From Chloroflexota bacterium (lineage in GTDB: Bacteria; Chloroflexota; Limnocylindria; Limnocylindrales; CSP1-4), in NCBI GenBank assembly GCA_015478725.1, contig JADMIG010000001.1:517815-581814 (forward strand): a stretch of DNA of 64,000 bases, read 5' to 3'. Below are positions 62,077 through 64,000 of this stretch, piece after piece (within the stretch, counting starts at the first letter, position 1; every line of letters begins with the position of its first letter). Position numbers and translations under genes: made by a program. A model generated the notes under the pieces. The model worked only from the letters and a program-made list of their open reading frames with translations. It was not told where the DNA came from and did no database searches.

Positions 62077-63212
62077 TTACCCGTAGTTGGTCCTCCATCT
62101 CGGTACAGTAAGATGCCGGGATGTCCCACGAGGCCCCGCAAGGCGGCATCGACTACCCGCGCACGCACGCCGAACTGCTGAGCTGGTTCCCCGATGATCC
62201 TGCCTGCTTCGACTACCTCGAGTGGCTGCGCTGGCCCGAGGGCTTCGTGTGCCCGGCCTGCGCCACGCGGCGGGGCTGGCGGACGGCGGACGGGCGCTGG
62301 TCGTGCGCCGGTTGCGCGCGGCTCGTGTCGGCCACCGCGGGCACCATCTTCCACGGCACCCGGACGCCGCTGACCACCTGGTTCCTCGCCGCGTGGCACC
62401 TGACCACCCAGAAGAACGGCGTCTCGGCGCTGGGCTTGAAGCGGGTGCTGGGCCTCGGCTCGGAGCAGACCGCGTGGGCGATGCTCCACCGCTTCCGGAC
62501 CGCGATGGGCCGGACCAGCACCGATCTGCTGTCCGGCCGGGTCGAGGTCGACGAGACGCTGTTCGGCGGTCCCGAGCCCGGCCGTCGCGGGCGTGGCGCG
62601 CTCGGCAAGACGCTCGTCGGCGTGGCCGTCGAGGTCCGCGGAACCGCGCTCGGGCGCTGCCGGATGAGCGTGCTCGAGGATGCCGGCTGGGAGAGCCTGC
62701 GGACGTTCCTCCTCGACCGCGTCGAGCCCGGCGCGACGGTCGTCAGCGATGGCTGGGGCGCCTATCCGAAAGCGACCGAGGATCGCTACGTTCACGAAGC
62801 GTTCGTGATCGCGGGCTCGGGCTGGGACGCCCACGAGCTGCTGCCCGCCGTCCACCGGGTGGCCTCGCTGGCCAAGCGCTGGCTGCTGGGCACCCATCAG
62901 GGCGGCGTCAAGCCGGGTCACCTGCCGGCCTACCTCGACGAGTTCACGTTCCGCTTCAACCGCCGCCGCTCGCGATCGCGCGGCCTGCTCTTCTACCGGC
63001 TCCTCGCGCAGGCCGTGACCGCCAGGCCGCGGTCCTATCGCTCCCTGGTGGTCGGTCATCCGTCGCGCCGGCTGAAGATGCCCGACCCACCCTTCGAGCG
63101 ACGAGTCACGAGCGACAGCCCGACGGCGGTGCGCGGCGATCGCCCCTGGCGCCGGGATCTTGCCCTGAGCTGAGGTTCTACTGTACCGAGATGGAGGACC
63201 AACTACCCGTAA
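62077..63212. mobile_element. IS1595-family insertion sequence with near-perfect inverted ends
   Basis: A 28-bp inverted repeat (GTAGTTGGTCCTCCATCTCG at its outer left end) is exact between 62083-62110 and 63179-63206. It extends outward to 62077 and 63212 with two mismatches. It encloses one transposase gene. No clear 8-bp target duplication is seen at the borders. It lies at the right end of the integrated element. Confidence 0.85.
62121..63173 (+). CDS. IS1595-family (ISXO2-like) transposase
   Basis: This 350-residue protein has an N-terminal zinc ribbon (FVCPACATRRGWR and WSCAGCARLVS), then the DDE-type domain with VEVDETLFGG, VVSDGWGAYP and a later FRFNRRRSRSRG. The order and length match IS1595-type transposases. 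The catalytic acidic residues appear intact, so it may be active. The ATG lies 10 bp inside the left inverted repeat. Confidence 0.92.
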   Translation: MSHEAPQGGIDYPRTHAELLSWFPDDPACFDYLEWLRWPEGFVCPACATRRGWRTADGRWSCAGCARLVSATAGTIFHGTRTPLTTWFLAAWHLTTQKNGVSALGLKRVLGLGSEQTAWAMLHRFRTAMGRTSTDLLSGRVEVDETLFGGPEPGRRGRGALGKTLVGVAVEVRGTALGRCRMSVLEDAGWESLRTFLLDRVEPGATVVSDGWGAYPKATEDRYVHEAFVIAGSGWDAHELLPAVHRVASLAKRWLLGTHQGGVKPGHLPAYLDEFTFRFNRRRSRSRGLLFYRLLAQAVTARPRSYRSLVVGHPSRRLKMPDPPFERRVTSDSPTAVRGDRPWRRDLALS

Positions 63213-63235
63213 AGGCTCGGCTCTAGCCCTCTCGC

Positions 63236-63265
63236 CCCCACCAGAAGCACCTTCCGCGGGTGGGG
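63236..63265. other. Hairpin near the right junction
   Basis: A 7-bp inverted repeat CCCCACC / GGTGGGG (63236-63242 and 63259-63265) with a 16-nt loop lies 38 bp before the attR core. It could end transcripts coming from the IS or help form the recombination site. It has no T-run. Confidence 0.35.
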
Positions 63266-63303
63266 CCGCCGACCCCATATAGCGTCATTCGCGAGTATTG
63301 GCG

Positions 63304-63305
63304 AG
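63304..63305. other. attR crossover dinucleotide (AG)
   Basis: To the right of this AG the sequence CGGCAAGACGACC continues the helicase P-loop. To its left (TATTGGCG) it does not. It pairs with the AG at 50734. Confidence 0.75.
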
Positions 63306-64000
63306 CGGCAAGACGACCACCCTCATCGCCCGCATCGTCTGGCTCATCGCCCAGGGCGTGGATCCCTCGGTCATCGCGGCGATCACATTCAACCGGCGGG
63401 CGGCCGAAGAACTCGAGGTCCGCCTCCGACCGGCGCTCGAACCGCTCGGCACCGCCGCAGCGATCCGCGTGCGAACGTTCCACGCCCTGGGGCGCGAGAT
63501 CCTCGCCTCGGTCGGCGAGACCGTCGAGCCGCTGGTCGATCGAACCGAGGTCCTCCGGCGGGTGGTACCCGACGCCGGCCCGGTCGGCTGGCGCCGTCTC
63601 GACGATGCGTTCTCGCGCCTCAAGCTCGACCTCCAGGTGACCGCCGACGACATCCGGGCCGACCCGGAGCCCGGGCCCGTCGGCCGCATCTTCGTCGCCT
63701 GCGAGGACGCCCTCGCCGCATGCGGTGGCCTCGACTTCGACGACCTCGTGGCCCGCGCACTCCGCCGCCTCCGGAGCGATCCAATCGCGCTCCAGCGGTG
63801 GCACGCGACGTGCGCTCATCTCCTCGTCGACGAGGTCCAGGACGTCGATCGGAGCCAGCTCGAGCTCGCCCTCCTCCTCGCCGCGCCGGAGAACCGGGTG
63901 TTCCTCGTCGGCGACGACGACCAGTCGATCTACGGCTGGCGCCTCGCGGACGTCCGGCGGGTCCTCGGCCTGGCCGCGGCCCTGCCGGGGCTCCAGCGGT
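63304..64000 (+). pseudogene. UvrD/Rep-type helicase, 3' fragment (runs off window)
   Basis: The frame resumes with SGKTTTLIARIVWLIAQG, then ITFNRRAAEEL (motif Ia), VRTFHALGREIL, DFDDLVARALRRL, LLVDEVQDVD (motif II) and VFLVGDDDQSIYGWR (motif III). These are the standard motifs of UvrD/PcrA/Rep helicases. An in-frame TAG lies at 63280; a TTG at 63298 is the only near start. The gene continues beyond the right edge. Without the 5' part it lacks the complete Walker A loop and is probably silent. Confidence 0.9.

Larger units (their letters stand above)
50734..63303. mobile_element. 12.57-kb integrative element with large serine recombinase, inserted in a helicase P-loop
   Basis: The element extends from the AG core at 50734 to just before the second AG core at 63304. 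Genes in order: serine recombinase, a CxxC protein, a small Pro-rich frame, a winged-helix AAA-type ATPase, an IS21-type relic, a zinc-ribbon/PH protein, a DUF3761 protein, a voltage-sensor protein, a truncated zinc-ribbon gene, an IS1595-type relic, a lipoprotein, a small protein, a membrane protein paired with a DUF4238 gene, and an intact IS1595-type element. I see no capsid, tail, terminase, relaxase or type IV secretion genes. It could be a satellite or mobilised by another element. The left and right junctions define a complete unit. Confidence 0.88.

Noticed and set aside
61878..63278. A 466-codon minus-strand frame over the IS1595 transposase
   Set aside because: It is antisense to a complete transposase with catalytic motifs and inverted ends.
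1..64000. CRISPR array, rRNA, tmRNA, SRP RNA or RNase P RNA
   Set aside because: I saw no repeat-spacer arrays and no segment with the conserved sequence of these RNAs on either strand.

Overview
The window is a high-GC bacterial chromosome segment. The gene order (smc-rnc-acpP-nusB-asp23-plsX-rpmF; rpsF-ssb-rpsR; secG-gpmA-tpiA-whiA-yvcK-rapZ-tatC-tatA) is typical of a Gram-positive-like, monoderm-type lineage. Asp23-family proteins, YloV, WhiA, LytR-CpsA-Psr, the Ser/Ala/Pro-rich linkers in exported proteins and the divergent IleRS fit Chloroflexota (for example Limnocylindria-like soil or freshwater lineages). That assignment is inference from gene content; no rRNA is present to confirm it.

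Positions 1-11140 (minus strand) form one dense cluster for chromosome condensation, RNA processing, lipid synthesis and DNA repair: smc, rnc, acpP, nusB, an Asp23 protein, plsX, rpmF, DUF177, a coiled-coil protein, coaD, rsmD, recG, yloV and a second Asp23 protein. rpmB is read the other way. Positions 11442-23533 (minus) carry translation and protein-maturation genes: rpe, rlmN, fmt, def, priA, gmk, an RluD-type pseudouridine synthase, lspA and ileS. Positions 23601-30266 hold a LytR-CpsA-Psr protein, ilvE, a cation exchanger, rpsF-ssb-rpsR and an orphan CpaE-like ATPase. Positions 30286-33254 hold eight tRNAs (Leu, Cys, Gln, Gly, Phe, Val, Leu, Leu) around htpX and lemA. Positions 33285-49859 (minus) are an oligopeptide-type binding protein, secG, gpmA, tpiA, whiA, yvcK, rapZ, tatC, tatA, pyrF, a beta-propeller protein, recJ, secF, secD and uvrC. 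Many of these genes overlap by 1-8 bp with GTGA or ATGA junctions, which suggests translational coupling.

The most notable region is 50734-63305. A UvrD/Rep-type helicase gene begins at 50626 and is cut inside its Walker A codons. The rest of the same motif resumes at 63304. Between them lies a 12,570-bp integrative element with a large serine recombinase at its left end. Joining the two sides at a shared AG dinucleotide restores the P-loop in frame. The recombinase has a near-consensus promoter within 10 bp of the left junction and seems to be read from a leaderless message. The element has no recognisable phage structural or conjugation genes. Its cargo is a winged-helix AAA-type ATPase preceded by helically phased 8-bp repeats, zinc-ribbon/PH-type proteins, a DUF3761 secreted protein, a voltage-sensor-only membrane protein, a lipoprotein, a small CxxC protein, a DUF4238 gene with a membrane-protein partner, one intact IS1595-family insertion sequence and relics of IS21- and IS1595-family transposases.

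Other points of interest are two housekeeping genes with no ATG, GTG or TTG at the expected start (the coiled-coil gene near 5391 and pyrF near 42205), a C-terminal extension on Rpe, an altered KMSKS motif in IleRS, and several intergenic direct repeats.
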